Assembly: GCA_037157565.1 (NCBI GenBank)
Contig: JAZHRO010000002.1
Location: forward strand, 31,888,501-31,952,500
Origin: Thalassia testudinum
Lineage: Eukaryota > Streptophyta > Magnoliopsida > Alismatales > Hydrocharitaceae
DNA: 64,000 nucleotides
Reading direction: 5' to 3'
In this document: positions 21,527 through 33,314 of the stretch, in pieces
Numbering within the stretch: position 1 is the stretch's first letter
Layout: every line of letters starts with the position of its first letter
Notes under the pieces: generated by a model
Told to the model about the DNA's origin: nothing
The model's database searches: none
Seen by the model: the letters and a program-made list of their open reading frames with translations, nothing else
Position numbers and translations under genes: made by a program

Positions 21527-23062
21527 ATGGAAGGTAGGAGATCCCAAAACCCAGAACTTGTACTCCCCTTGGGTACTGCTACCCAAGCTACTGCATCTTC
21601 TTCTTTGCCTTCCACTTCTAATCCTTTACCTCCCGAGTCTCAAACTACTTTTCACAATCCCCCTCGCCAAGAGGATGATCTTGAGTCATCACACTTTGTG
21701 GATTTTGAAGAACTTCCTCCACACTTAATTGCACATCCTCCACCACCACAACCACCAATCCCTAGGTTCCAACCTCCACCTTATCCTAATCTTCCTAACC
21801 CACCACCGAAGAGAGAACCTATGCCTAATCTTCAGCACCTATTTGATACACAACTGCAAATGAATACCTTAACCCAACAGGTGCAACAGCTAGCTCAAGC
21901 TGTTAATCTATTAGCTAATCCCCCACCACAACCACCTCCGCCTAGAAATCCTCAGGCACCACCCCAACTCCGTAGACCTCAACTACGAGATTATTATAAT
22001 CCCGCAGTTGCCCAACCAATGCCTGTGGTACGTTATCCCAATGGGGGTCGTGCTGCTGAACTGAAGCTGAACATTATAGCACTCATTCCTCACTTCCATG
22101 GACTTGCTTCTGAGGACCCTTTTCAGCATTTAGAGGAGCTGAAAAATCTTGCCCAAACTTTGGGTCCGCAAGGACATGATCAGCACACGCTTTTGATGAA
22201 AATGTTCTCCTTTTCATTGAAAGATAAGGCAGCCTTTTGGTTCCGAACACTTGCACGGACTACACCTATAGATTCCTGGGCTTCTTTAGAACATGAGTTC
22301 TTAAAGAAGTACTTTCTTGTAGGCCGCACTAACGCCTTAAGGTGTGCCATCACCACATTCACCCAGAATTCAGGAGAACCAATGCACGAGGCTTGGGAGA
22401 GATTCCACGAGCTTCTGAGAAAATGTCCCCACCATGGTGTCCCACGCTGGCAACAAGTCCAGATCTTCTACCATGGGCTCCACGATGACACACGGAATTT
22501 CATAGATGCCGCTTGTGGAGGCAATTTCCTGTGTCGGGATGAGGACTCAGCCTTTGAGCTGTTTGAAGGCATGGCCGAAAATTCTATTAATAATGCTTCA
22601 ATGAGCGTGTTTAATAGAAAGTCCTCACATTCCCACTCACACACTGGGGTACACGAAGCCCAATCCAGTAGCAAAGACTTAGAGATAGTGGCTAGTCAAC
22701 TGGATAAAGTGGGCTTAATCGAGAAGAAAATAGATGAAGTATGGAAATTTCTCTCAAAACCCTCATGTTCTTCTTCTCAGTCACCAGCACAAAACACTTC
22801 TTCTCAGTTTCCCACAGGGAGGGAAACTATGAATAACCTTTCTGTGACACAAACTGCATTACCGGATTTTCCATTTCCATATCCTTCACCGGGGAGAGGA
22901 ACCTTTGTTCCTCCCTACACTGACTTCCCTGCACCTTCTGGAGCTTTGGAGGAGCTCCATGCCATTCACAATGACCCTTTCACACAAACCTACAACCCTG
23001 GATGGTGCAATCATCCAAATTTCTCGTGGTCGGGAAATTCACAGAGACCTCCTTTTCAATAA
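21527..23062 (+). CDS. gag: gag of element C (frame interrupted by stop at 23060)
   Basis: Structural capsid/nucleocapsid polyprotein. The first ATG of the frame is at 21527 (MEGRRSQNPE); the frame is open upstream to 21485 but only with a TTG. It gives 511 residues to a TAA at 23060-23062. Residues ~1-175 are Pro/Gln-rich with a likely coiled-coil stretch (QLQMNTLTQQVQQLAQAVNL). Residues ~178-350 are the retrotransposon gag core, with DPFQHLEELKNLAQTLGP, FSLKDKAAFWF, EFLKKYF and HEAWERFHELLRKCPHHG, typical of Athila gag. No CCHC zinc knuckle is visible, which fits that lineage. The reading continues in the same frame after the stop to 23890, so the stop looks like a later nonsense mutation in a longer gag-pol frame. 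Confidence 0.9.
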   Translation: MEGRRSQNPELVLPLGTATQATASSSLPSTSNPLPPESQTTFHNPPRQEDDLESSHFVDFEELPPHLIAHPPPPQPPIPRFQPPPYPNLPNPPPKREPMPNLQHLFDTQLQMNTLTQQVQQLAQAVNLLANPPPQPPPPRNPQAPPQLRRPQLRDYYNPAVAQPMPVVRYPNGGRAAELKLNIIALIPHFHGLASEDPFQHLEELKNLAQTLGPQGHDQHTLLMKMFSFSLKDKAAFWFRTLARTTPIDSWASLEHEFLKKYFLVGRTNALRCAITTFTQNSGEPMHEAWERFHELLRKCPHHGVPRWQQVQIFYHGLHDDTRNFIDAACGGNFLCRDEDSAFELFEGMAENSINNASMSVFNRKSSHSHSHTGVHEAQSSSKDLEIVASQLDKVGLIEKKIDEVWKFLSKPSCSSSQSPAQNTSSQFPTGRETMNNLSVTQTALPDFPFPYPSPGRGTFVPPYTDFPAPSGALEELHAIHNDPFTQTYNPGWCNHPNFSWSGNSQRPPFQ

Positions 23063-24799
23063 CCTTCTGCACCACCACTGCACAACCCGATCCGTGCACC
23101 ACCTCCACAATCACACGGATATCCACCGTGTGCCTACCAGCAACCCCAACCCAGGCCCACCCAATACTCTCAATCTGGGCCTACACGAGATGACCAGTTG
23201 GGGTCTATCATGAAAGCTCTTGCTGATATGCAACAACAGAATATTGCTATGCAGCAGAAACAGGACGCGGCCTTAGCTGAGATGAGAGCCCAGCTATCAC
23301 ACTTGATGGAGTCCCGTCAACCACATTCACTCCCATCCCAAGCACAACCCAACCCTAGGAACATACCTGCTCAAAGGTATGTCCAACCTAGACCAGCACC
23401 GCAAGACCAAGCACATGTCATTTCACAACCAATGCACAACAATGAATTCTTCACTGACTCAAATTCTTCTCTTGCACAAACACAACCACCTCTGCTACCT
23501 AACACTGATTTACCATCTACCTCTAGAGTTGAACTAAATGCCATAGTCACTAGGAGTGGTAAAAGCACACTAGATCCATCTCTTCCAACACCTACCACTT
23601 CTAGTTCTGCTCCTCCACTTCCTACTTATCCTCTACCTATGACTGAACCTCTTATCACCACTCCAGTACCTTTTCTTGAAGCTTTAAAGAAGGAGAAAGG
23701 AAAGAAAAAGACCTGTGTGGCACCTGAGGAGGATTTGCTTAAGCTCTTTGAGCAAGTCAACATAAACAACCCTTTGTTGGATGCAATCCGCCACATTCCT
23801 CTTTACGCTAAGCTTTTAAAAGACCAATGCACACCTAAGCGTAAAGCAAGAGTTCAAAAAGGGAGTAGTCTAATCATTCTCTCGGAATAAGCTAGTTCCA
23901 TCATCTCTAGTACCCTCCCAACTAAGATGAAAGACCCAGGCACCCCTCTCTTATCCTGCATGATAGGTAACACCACATTCAATAGAGCACTACTTGACCT
24001 AGGTGCTTCCATCAATCTTATCCCAACCTCTCTGCTGACACATTTTGAGGTTGGCAATCTGAAGCCAACCGAGGTGTCCCTGCAATTAGCTGACAGATCA
24101 GTTAAGACACCTCAGGGAGTGTTGGAAGATGTCATAGTGCGGGTCAAGGATTTTTACTTCCCTGTAGACTTTATAGTCCTTGACATGGAAGTACCTGAAG
24201 ATATCCATAATACGCCTATCATTTTAGGAAGACCTTTCTTGGCTACGGCCAAGGCAAACATCAATTGTGAGGAGGGCCTTATAGAATTGAAGTTTGAAGA
24301 TCAGAAAATAAAAATTGATATTTTTCAGGCCCAAAGAGGACCAACCTGTAGTTTAATTGAAGAAATTTTCTCTCTGGATTCTTTGGATCAGTTGGTTGAG
24401 GATACCGTGATCAATTCATTAAATTTAGAACCTCAACACTCTTTGGACTCTGACTTGACTTCCACTGAGATACCAAATTTAGAGACTGAGGACCTACCTC
24501 CTATTCCATTAGTATCTCTAGGATCTCTTGAAACTTTCACACCTGCTCCTTCTGATCCTGTGCCTGTTGAACTAAAACCCCTTCCTGACTCTCTCAAATA
24601 TGTCTTCTTAAGACCTGATCAGACCTATCCGGTGATTGTTAACTCTTCCCTATCATCTGATCAAGAATCACGACTCTTATCTGTCCTAAGAGCACATAGG
24701 CAGGCTATAGGATGGAGCCTTTTTGACCTTACTGTCATCAGTCCTTCTTATTGCACACATAGGATTTTCATTGAAGAAGGATCTAGACCTACTAGATAG
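23063..24799 (+). pseudogene. gag C-terminus and protease of element C
   Basis: Same frame as gag. First a Gln/Pro-rich segment with a probable coiled coil (IMKALADMQQQNIAMQQKQD, ~23210-23270), then the conserved VELNAIVTRSGK and EEDLLKLFEQVNINNPLLDAI preceding protease in Athila-type elements. A TAA at 23888-23890 interrupts. The aspartic protease follows: GNTTFNRALLDLGASINLIP with catalytic Asp codon 23996-23998, and IILGRPFLATAKANI downstream. An acidic linker (~24380-24560) leads into the connection to reverse transcriptase. The frame ends at 24797-24799 just before the RT start. Protease motifs are intact, but the frame stops at 23060, 23888 and 24797 would prevent a continuous polyprotein. 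Confidence 0.85.
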
Positions 24800-26235
24800 C
24801 CCCAGCGTAGATCGAACCCTACATTACAAGAGGTGGTAAAAAGTGAAATGATTAAATGCTGGACAATGAAATTATCTAGCCAATTTCTGACAGTAGATGG
24901 GTAAGTCCTGTTCAGGTTGTGCCAAAGAAGGCTGGACTTACCATCATCACCACTGATTTTGGAGAAGTCATCCCTACACGCATTGCTAGTTCGTGGCGAG
25001 TATGTATAGATTACCGAAAACTCAACCAAGCCACGAAGAAAGATCATTTCCCTTTGCCCTTCATTGATCAGATACTGGAAAGACTGGCAGGGAATAGATT
25101 TTTCTGCTTTTTGGATGGCTATTCAGGATATAATCAGGTGGCAATTCACCCTGATGATCAGGAAAAAACGACATTCACCTGCCCCTACGGAACCTTTGCA
25201 TTCCGTAGGATGCCTTTTGGATTGTGCAACGCACCTGCTACATTTCAGCGGTGTATGTTTGCAATCTTTTCCGACTTAGTAGGTGATTGCTTAGAAGTCT
25301 TCATGGATGACTTCTCGATCTTCGGGAGCACATTCGATGCATGCTTAGACCACCTGACTAAGGTCCTGCAAAGATGCATTAATGTGAATCTGGTACTTTC
25401 CTGGGAGAAATCTCATTTCATGGTAACTGAAGGACTTGTTTTAGGTCACCTGATTTCTGAGAGAGGAATTGAGGTTGACCGCGCGAAGGTAAAGTTGATT
25501 TCTGATTTACCACTACCTTCGTCGGTTAAGCAGATTCGATCTTTTCTCAGGCATGTTGGTTTTTATCACTGCTTTATAGCGGATTTCTCGAAAATAGCCC
25601 GACCTCTCACTACTCTCCTCTCTAAAGATGTAGACTTCCAGATCTCTGACGATTGTGTTCGTGCCTATACGACACTTCGTGATCTGGTTACCAAGGCCCC
25701 CATACTGCAACCCCCGAATTGGTCTCACCCTTTTGAGATCATATGTGATGCCTCTAATTATGCAGTAGGAGCTGTCCTTGGTCAAAAATTGAACGGGAAA
25801 TCCACAATCATCTATTACGCTAGCAAGACCTTAGATGAAGCTCAGAGGAATTACACTGTCACGGAAAAGGAATTGCTAGCTGTAGTATTTGCACTGGAGA
25901 AATTCAGACCTTATCTTTTAGGTTCCCACATTATAGTCTACACTGACCACACGGTAGTTCGACATCTTCTCACCAAGAAGGATGCGAAATCTCGTCTGAT
26001 TAGATGGATCCTGCTTTTACAGGAATTTGATTTAGAGATTCATGATAAGGCTGGAAAGCAGAATGTGGTAGCTGACCACTTATCCCGCCTTCCTTCTGAA
26101 GTGATTTCTCCTTCTTCACCCATTTCTGACCACTTCCCCAACGAGCAATTGCTGGTCATTCATTCTGATCTTCCCTGGTATGCTGACATTGTCAACTACT
26201 TGGCTTCCGGAATCCTCTCCACTGATTGGGTTTGA
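24800..26235 (+). pseudogene. Reverse transcriptase and RNase H of element C
   Basis: Copies the element RNA into DNA and removes the RNA strand. The reading shifts from frame 2 to frame 1 near 24855, where an expected base is missing, and a TAG at 24877-24879 falls in the conserved segment before SDSRWVSPVQVVPKKAG. From 24919 the RT is uninterrupted: RVCIDYRKLNQATKKDHFPLP, FFCFLDGYSGYNQ (catalytic Asp), PFGLCNAPATFQRCM, and the active box FMDD (25300-25311). RNase H follows: ICDASNYAVGAVLGQ, YYASKTLDEAQRNYTVTEKE, VYTDHTVVRHLL and AGKQNVVADHLSRL, with its acidic residues present. The frame ends with a TGA at 26233-26235 in the linker to integrase. The domains are well kept, so the lesions are recent relative to A and B. 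Confidence 0.92.
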
Positions 26236-27486
26236 CATCAAAAAGACAGACTTAGATCCGAGGCCAAGCACTATTACTGGGAAGAACCCTGGCTTTTCAA
26301 GCATTGCAAAGACCAGATCTTTAGGAAGTGTGTTCCAGATAAGGAGATTAGAAGCATCTTATCGTTCTGCCATGACCAGGCATGCGGCGGTCACTTCTCT
26401 GGCAAAAAGATCGCTGCAAGGATTTTGCAGAGCAGTTTCTATTGGCCCACAATCTTTAAGGATGCACACGAATATAGCAGGGCATGTTCACGCTGTCAGT
26501 CTCTCGGCAGTATTGGCCACCGAGATATGATGCCCTTGAATCCGATCATGGTGTGCGAAATCTTTGACATTTGGGGTATTGACTTCATGGGACCTTTTCC
26601 TGAATCTTATGGCTTCGAGTACATATTGTTGGCAGTTGAGCATGTTTCAAAATGGTTTGAAGCCATCCCCTCGAGGACTAATGATCATAGAGTTGTGACA
26701 CAATTTGTTCAAGATTTCATCTTCTCTAGATTCGGGGTACCTAAAGCCATCATTAGTGATGGAGGGTCTCATTTTAGAAACACACATTTTCAGTCCCTAC
26801 TTCAAAAGTATGGGGTGTCACATAGGATAGATACACCATATCACCCTCAAACCAATGGACTTGCTGAATTGTCTAATCGGGAGATCAAGAAGATTTTACA
26901 AACTACCATTCGACCTGATAGAAAGGATTGGTCTTCCCGCATTTCTGATGCGTTGTGGGCATATAGGACAGCCCACAAAACCCCTTTAGGCATGTGTCCT
27001 TTTAGACTTGTGTATGGGAAACACTGTCATCTTCCCGTAGAATTAGAGCACAAAGCCTATTGGGCCATCAGAAAGTGTAACTTGGACTTAGAGAAGGCCG
27101 GTGATCTTAGGAAATTACAAATGTTTGAGCTCGATGAATTAAGGAATGAATCTTATGAAAGCTCAAGGATTTATAAGGATAAACTTAAGGCCTTCCATGA
27201 CCGTCACATTCTTAGGAAATCTTTTCACCCTGGTCAAAAAGTCCTCTTCGACTCTAGACTGAAACTCTTTCCTGGGAAACTAAGATTAAAATGGACTGGA
27301 CCTTTCAAAATCTTGAGATTATTTGACAATGGAGCCGTTGAGATTACTGAAATTGACAAATCTGAACCCTTTACTGTAAATGGACAAAGACTGAAATGTT
27401 TCATTGAGCTGCATGATCTCAGACTTGTCAATTCCACCATTTCGCTCCTACATTTTGAATTACCACATAAGTTTTCGCCTAGCTGA
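26236..27486 (+). pseudogene. Integrase of element C
   Basis: Inserts the DNA copy into the host chromosome. It continues the RT frame after the TGA at 26233. An H2C2-type zinc region is visible around CHDQACGGHFSGKKI and CSRCQSLG. The DDE core has Asp in WGIDFMGPFPES, Asp in AIISDGGSHF and Glu in TNGLAELSNREIKKIL, so all three catalytic residues are present. The C-terminal part includes FHPGQKVLFDSRLKLFPGKLRLKWTGPF-type sequence (the GPY/F-like module) and ends ...FELPHKFSPS at 27486 without a chromodomain, as expected for Athila rather than chromoviruses. No further stop is seen within this segment; the whole is a pseudogene because of upstream lesions. Confidence 0.92.
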
Positions 27487-27783
27487 AGGCGTTAAACTTA
27501 GCAAAACCCTTGTATATAGCTGTTTTTCACCGTTCTTACTCTTGCCTTTATTTGTATATAGTGTCTACCCTTGCATTTTGAGCATGCATTCATTGACACA
27601 CATGTCATGCATTTCACTTCCTAGCCCGACTGTTCACTCTGATCCTAGATCAGACTTAAAATCGTCCGCACAGAGATTTTATCTCCTCATTCCGACTTCC
27701 TTCCATCACCCAGTCTAGGATAGTGAAAAGCAGAGCATGCATTTGCATCCACCCTATTCATTCAATGAGGAATTGCAACATTT
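27487..27783 (+). other. Element C sequence between pol and first polypurine tract
   Basis: About 300 bp without a credible gene. AATGAGGAATTGCAACATTT (27764-27783) precedes the tract and matches the motif in A and B. Confidence 0.6.
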
Positions 27784-27796
27784 AAGCATGGGGGTG
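27784..27796 (+). other. First (internal) polypurine tract of element C
   Basis: AAGCATGGGGGTG, 1.24 kb upstream of the terminal tract. Confidence 0.7.
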
Positions 27797-29022
27797 TAAA
27801 TGGTAAACCATTTAAACCAAAATGCAATCGTAGACACACCTATAGTACATATAGTATTATCAAAAATATATATATACTTAAAAAAAATTGAAAAATTTTT
27901 GAAAAAAAATTACAAAGCTAAAAATACAAAAAAATAACAAATAAAAAAAAAAGATAAAAGATAAGTGTTTAACTATGATCTTCTAGCTGAAAACAAAAAA
28001 GAAATTAGAATAAGTGTCTATGGAATTCAACCGTTACTGGTTTGACCTGCCGGGCCATAGGAGCTTGATACAAGCTTGGGCTTAATACACTTCGAGCCTT
28101 GACAAGATAGACCATAGTCTCTCCTAACTTTAGGACAAATTCTTGTACCTGAGTCACCAGTACAGGATTCGTTGGCTTGCTTTGACTTAGGAGTCTAAGT
28201 AACCTTGGCTTACACTACACAATGTCAGGAAAGACCACTTGAACCTAAACCTCAACCCTTGTGTTCATTAGGGAAAGTGGAGTCCTTACCTATGAGTGCA
28301 GGTAGACTCTTTGTCCTAATCTTTAGTCTTGTGTCAAGGAGAAGCTCTTTCCACAAAAAAAAATTCACCCACCAAATACAGTGCGCTCTACCAAATAAGC
28401 TCCGGAGACATACTGTTCAAAAAAAAAAAATCAAGTATGTTCTCCAAAAGTCTAAAAAACAACTCTTCCACCAAAAATGTTTTCAGGGTTCAAAACAATA
28501 CCCTGTTTGTCCACCAAAAAAAAATCTTCTCTGAGCCACAAATACAATAAGGGTTGGGTTTGAATACCATCAATTCTTGAGAGTCATCTGAAAACATGAG
28601 CTGAAGTTAGGACCAACATGGACTTAAAAAGAAGTGAAACCCCGGGAGTGAGCTTTAGAATTCACCTGGTTAGTCTTGACTTATCACAAAGCACAGCCAT
28701 AACCTCATAGCATTCTGAGTCTCTGCAAAACCTCCTGAGTCCTAGAATTCGACTTAAGGTTTAAATATCAAGAGTCCTTGTTGGTTGAGAGATGGTCTAT
28801 GTCATTTAAGCCTCGAGTTCTGGTAGGTTATCCTCAGTAATAAGGTTCTCACAATGTCCAGAACACAGTTGGTATTGAAAATTTTTTCAGCTTGAAGATC
28901 ATCATAAAACACATAAAAATTTTCTTGAAAGAAGAAAAAGATATCTCTTCACACTTACCTTGCTGATACTTAAATTGCCTTACACTTCAACAGATTGTTT
29001 GCTAAGGGACTAGCAAAATGTA
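27797..29022 (+). other. Spacer between polypurine tracts of element C
   Basis: No envelope-like ORF. There is an A-rich zone at ~27860-27960 and several A-runs of 8-12 at 28350-28530. The short frames at 28205-28550 are Lys/Gln low-complexity translations of those runs. Confidence 0.65.
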
Positions 29023-29034
29023 AGCATGGGGGTA
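29023..29034 (+). other. Terminal polypurine tract of element C
   Basis: AGCATGGGGGTA abuts the 3' LTR start and is preceded by GGGACTAGCAAAA (29007-29019). Confidence 0.85.
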
Positions 29035-32000
29035 TGATGAGTGGCTACTCATCATGGCTAAAAGGCTGAAATTAAGCTAGACACAACTAAAACAAAATCA
29101 AATTAACAGATAAAAATGGTTAAATGTGGGAATTAAAGAAAAACACCTAAAACTTTTACTCTGTGTTAAAATTTCATAATTAGGTCACAAAAATGAGATA
29201 TTCTGAAAGCAAAAGAACAAATGATGATCCATGCATCAATTGAACACATAAATAAGTTTGAAAGGCCAAATCAGAAGTAAAATCAATGTCTTAAATGTTC
29301 AATTAAGCACATGTAAAAATTTGAAGGCAATTGGACATCATTTAGGTTTTGAAATAGATAGTTTATAATTAGGTCCTTCATGCATTACACTTTGACCCTT
29401 AAAAACTCATTTTTGGACCTGCTTATAAGCCGCAGGGACCCTTTTGAAAATCTGCAGGGCCCTTCCAGTTGTTGTTCTTCTCACTTATGGGCCTGCATGT
29501 AATTTTTCTACCCCTTCGTTCAAGGGTCTTCCTGTAAATTTCCTTCATTTCAACGAGTGGCCTGCTACCCTTCATGCGCACTGTAGCACGCGAAGAACAC
29601 GGCCAATCTCAGCCGTCCGTCTCACTTTAAATCTTGATCTGCGGTTGGATTCAAATGGAACTTCCGCGTGATTCAGTGCGTGTGTTCACCTCTCTCCCCA
29701 GATCTCATCTGACGGTCAGATATCGCTCTCAGCTCACCGCACGCTCCGCCCATCACATCCTCACCGCCGGCTACAATTTGAATATCTTCACCTGCGCGGT
29801 GATCTCAGTCACTGAGCTGCTACTTAAGCATCTCAGTGGTGTTGCACGCAAGGGATCGCTCCCACCTACACCTCTTAGCAATCAATTTGTCCACTCCAGT
29901 CTCTCCTCCCCATCCAACCTCTGATTTCACAACCACTAGCTGTGAAATCATCGCCTGCTCTCGACACTCCTCGTCGCTAAGGACTTCGTAGCACCTGAGG
30001 ACGACCCTGGAGCCTCACTAGCAGACTCTTCCCTCCACTGGAGTCATCTTCCTCCTTTCTTCCTCCTTAGCCACCGGCTAATGACCCATAGGTCCCATTC
30101 TTCCTGTTAGTTTAGGTTTTTAATTCTGCATAATTAATGTTAGCTGTAGTTTAAAGTAGTTTAGAGTAGAATTAGCTTTAATTGTTAGTGTTTAATGTTA
30201 GCTGTAGTTTAAAGTAGTTGTATGAGTAGAATTAGTTTTAATTCCCTCTCCTCACCTCCTCTGATCAGTCCAGATCAGAGGAGAAGAATTCATCAAATCA
30301 TGTTTCAAATTATCTCCCTCTCCATTTTTTTTTTCACAATCCAGTTCTGATTTCTTTTCAACGACAAGTTTTTCTCATCCTTCACCCACACACCCTGATC
30401 CAATTTCAGATCTGGCTGGTTCACAACCTCAGATCTGAAATTGGCGTCACAAGCACCTAAGGGGCTTCTCACTCACCCCATATTTGATCACAAAAGCCCC
30501 TTGATTTTGGGTCAAATTCCTCAGTTTGTCAGAATTCTTTTCAACATGGATTTTAAGGATTTTTGCTTTCTGGATTTCACTGCCTAATCTAACAGATTGA
30601 AGATGATTTGAATTTCTTGTTGGCAAGGACTCTTAGAGGATTTCTGGTGACAGAAATCATCTCAGAAGAGCCATCCATTAATCTGTTTTGATAAGCCTTG
30701 AATGCATTGAATGCAAGTTAGATCTGAGGATAATTACTGTGGTAATTTAAAGTTTGATCTTGCATTCATAAGTTTTCTTGTGGATGTCTAATTTGTATGG
30801 TGATTTCCTAACCTAAGGGGTTCTCAATACTCCTTAAGGTTGCAAGAAACTGGGATCTGATCTCATTGTTTTAACTTGACTGAATTAAGTCTTCCTTCAT
30901 GCTGTCTATAGCATTAGGAAGAATTAATTCAGTGATATTTTTGGATTTAATCTGAAATGAGGTTTTTCATGAGGGTGTTTGGCATTTGAATTGAGACATT
31001 TTGTGATTTTCGTTAGAATTTAAACCCTTGTCAGGTTTGGGATTCACTTATCTACTTTTTAGTTGGTTTTGATTGCTTTTAATCCCAGTTACATAGTGAA
31101 GTGCTGCATCTTGAAGCTACATATTTCCCTCTTCCTAATTCTTCCCTTCTCCCTGTTGAACTCACCTTCCTATTCAAAATGGACTAACTGCAGCAGCAGT
31201 TAGCCCATTTGATAGTGGCTTGAGCTACTGATTAAAAACACAAAGAAAAATATTCTAAACTAAGGATTCTCTCCTCAGTTAGCTTCTTGTTTCTTTCTCT
31301 CACTGCTGTAGGATTTTTAGAACCTACTGCAGTGAGAAAAGTAAGAAAAGCAAAATCTAAAAACCTTGCTTCTAAAACATTGAACATTTTGAACACATTC
31401 CCCTCTTCTTCACCCTCTCTGACAGTGGCTGAAGCTGCTATTAGAAAAGATGATTAAGCATAATTAATCCTTTCCTTCTCACCTCTTACCGAAATCTAAC
31501 TGAATTCTGATACTGTATGTATACATATACAACTAACTATAACTATAATGTACATAATAACTATGTAAAGTATGTATATATCTACTGAAATGTAAGTGTA
31601 CATAATTAATCACCTCTTGAACAGTATATATACATATAAATTAGATAAATTAGTAATTTAGGGTTATAAGTAAGTTAATTTAATATGTAGACTTAGGTTA
31701 GTATATATTAAGTAATTTAAGTTAGCTAAAGTATATTTATACCTATTGTAGTTTACTGGTATTTAGTTTATAAGCTAAACAGCCTCAAGCTGCTACTTTA
31801 ATATAAATAAAACATAAATTAATTTGTAAAAATATAATAAAAATATGTATAAAATACTTAAGTATGTAATTTAAATCTGTATAAGGTCAATTAGACCATT
31901 TACTAACTAATTTATAAGTAATTAACCAATTAAGCACCTAAATTAGCCTGCACAAACAGCCTACTTTAATTAATTTATTTGTATAGTAAACCTAATTAAA

Positions 32001-33314
32001 ATTCAAAATTAATTAAACAATTATGTAGTTTTATGTAAATACTTTATTGTCCATATTTTATTTTATTTTTTTTAATAATTTATGGACCACAAATCGAGGG
32101 CCAAATTCGCCTCCAGGTGCAGCTGCGCCCGATTTCCAGCGCAGATGTGGCGTTGGAATAGCGCCACATCGTGCGCTGCAAATCGCTTGCAGCGCTTTAT
32201 TAAGAATTTGCATTTCTTACTGCCCAGTCATCATGGGCGCCGGGCGCCCGAAACACTGAGCATTTATCCGATCCGTTTACTATCTGAGCATTGTGATTCG
32301 TTTACGATTGTGTGAGGGGTCGGGGGCCAGAGTGTGTGCGGCGTTTGGCTAAGGCCCTGCGTTGAGTCTGAAAACATAATTAAGCGGCCTAATCAAGATT
32401 AAGGCATGCTTAGTAGAGCTTTGGTCCCACCATCTGGGTGCAGCGTATCCCTCGAATGGCGTGCCCGCAAATTGAACACATTTTGAACTGCTTAATAAAA
32501 GCTAATGACGTTGCTTAATCCCCTTCGCCGCAGCACTTGAAGTCTGTTAAGGCTGAAATATAACACAGAAATGCAGAAGAAGAAGAACATTTGAAGAAGG
32601 AACTTAGTGTACATACAGAAGACGTATACATACGTAATTACAAATACAATAAAAAGATAAGCATATATATGTATATACATATGTACACGTAGTATAGCCT
32701 ATTATTTGTATAAGTAAACCTATATAATTACTAACAGAATAAAATGACACTATAAACGTCGCTAAAGACCTCAGTTTTCCCTCCTTAGGTTGTATAGTGT
32801 ATTTTCTGAGATTTAGCGACGCTTATGTCTGTCACTAAAACTGCTGTATATGTTACTGTAGATAACAGACTAGTAAGTTAAGCTAGTGTACTTTGACATC
32901 TTAGTGTATTATGTACTATCATGTTAGTATTAATATTATAACTTGTAGATACATAGTTTAAGGTATAGTAATAAATTATTTGGTGCTTGTTTTTAGTTAG
33001 TTAATTTTTACAAGCGTTACAATTAACTTTTAGTAAGTAGGCAAACCATTTCTATATTCATGAGATGTAAAGCTTATTTTTTTGGAATTAGAAGATAATT
33101 TTGAGATCAAAGAGTGAACGATGTAATTCAATAAATTGCCTCCCAGTGAACGACCTGGAACAAAACTAGTAAAAATTAGATAAGTAAATAATAATAATGG
33201 TTGTAATGACTGGTACTCACCCTAACTCACCACTATAACACTCTTAGTGTTACATACTACAACAACCAACATCAATCATAATTACATTCAACCAATCAAC
33301 CATACCAACCATTA
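29035..33314 (+). repeat. 3' LTR of element C
   Basis: Colinear with 16128-20370. Main difference: a ~27-bp palindromic insertion at ~31181-31207 absent near 18269 in the 5' LTR. The last ~35 bp diverge from the 5' LTR, which makes the exact end uncertain (33311-33314). Confidence 0.88.

Larger units (their letters stand above)
16128..33314 (+). mobile_element. Element C: Athila-type Ty3/Gypsy retrotransposon with very long LTRs
   Basis: A 17.2 kb element inserted into B. LTRs of about 4.2-4.3 kb start TGATGAGTGGCTACTCATCA. Internal order: degenerate tRNA-Asp-type primer site (20375-20392), leader, gag, protease, reverse transcriptase, RNase H, integrase (21527-27486), first polypurine tract (27784-27796), spacer, terminal polypurine tract (29023-29034), 3' LTR. 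RT/INT order, the FMDD box, the absence of a chromodomain and the gag core place it in the Athila group. The right end is uncertain by a few bases: taking it at 33314 gives a target duplication AGCGA/AGCGG with one mismatch. The LTRs look more alike than those of A or B, consistent with the youngest position in the nest. Confidence 0.93.

Noticed and set aside
22180..22674. Minus-strand frames within gag of element C
   Set aside because: They are antisense shadows of the conserved gag core.
27797..29022. Envelope-like ORF in the 3' part of element C
   Set aside because: Some Athila elements carry one here, but no frame longer than ~110 codons exists and those present are A-run artefacts.
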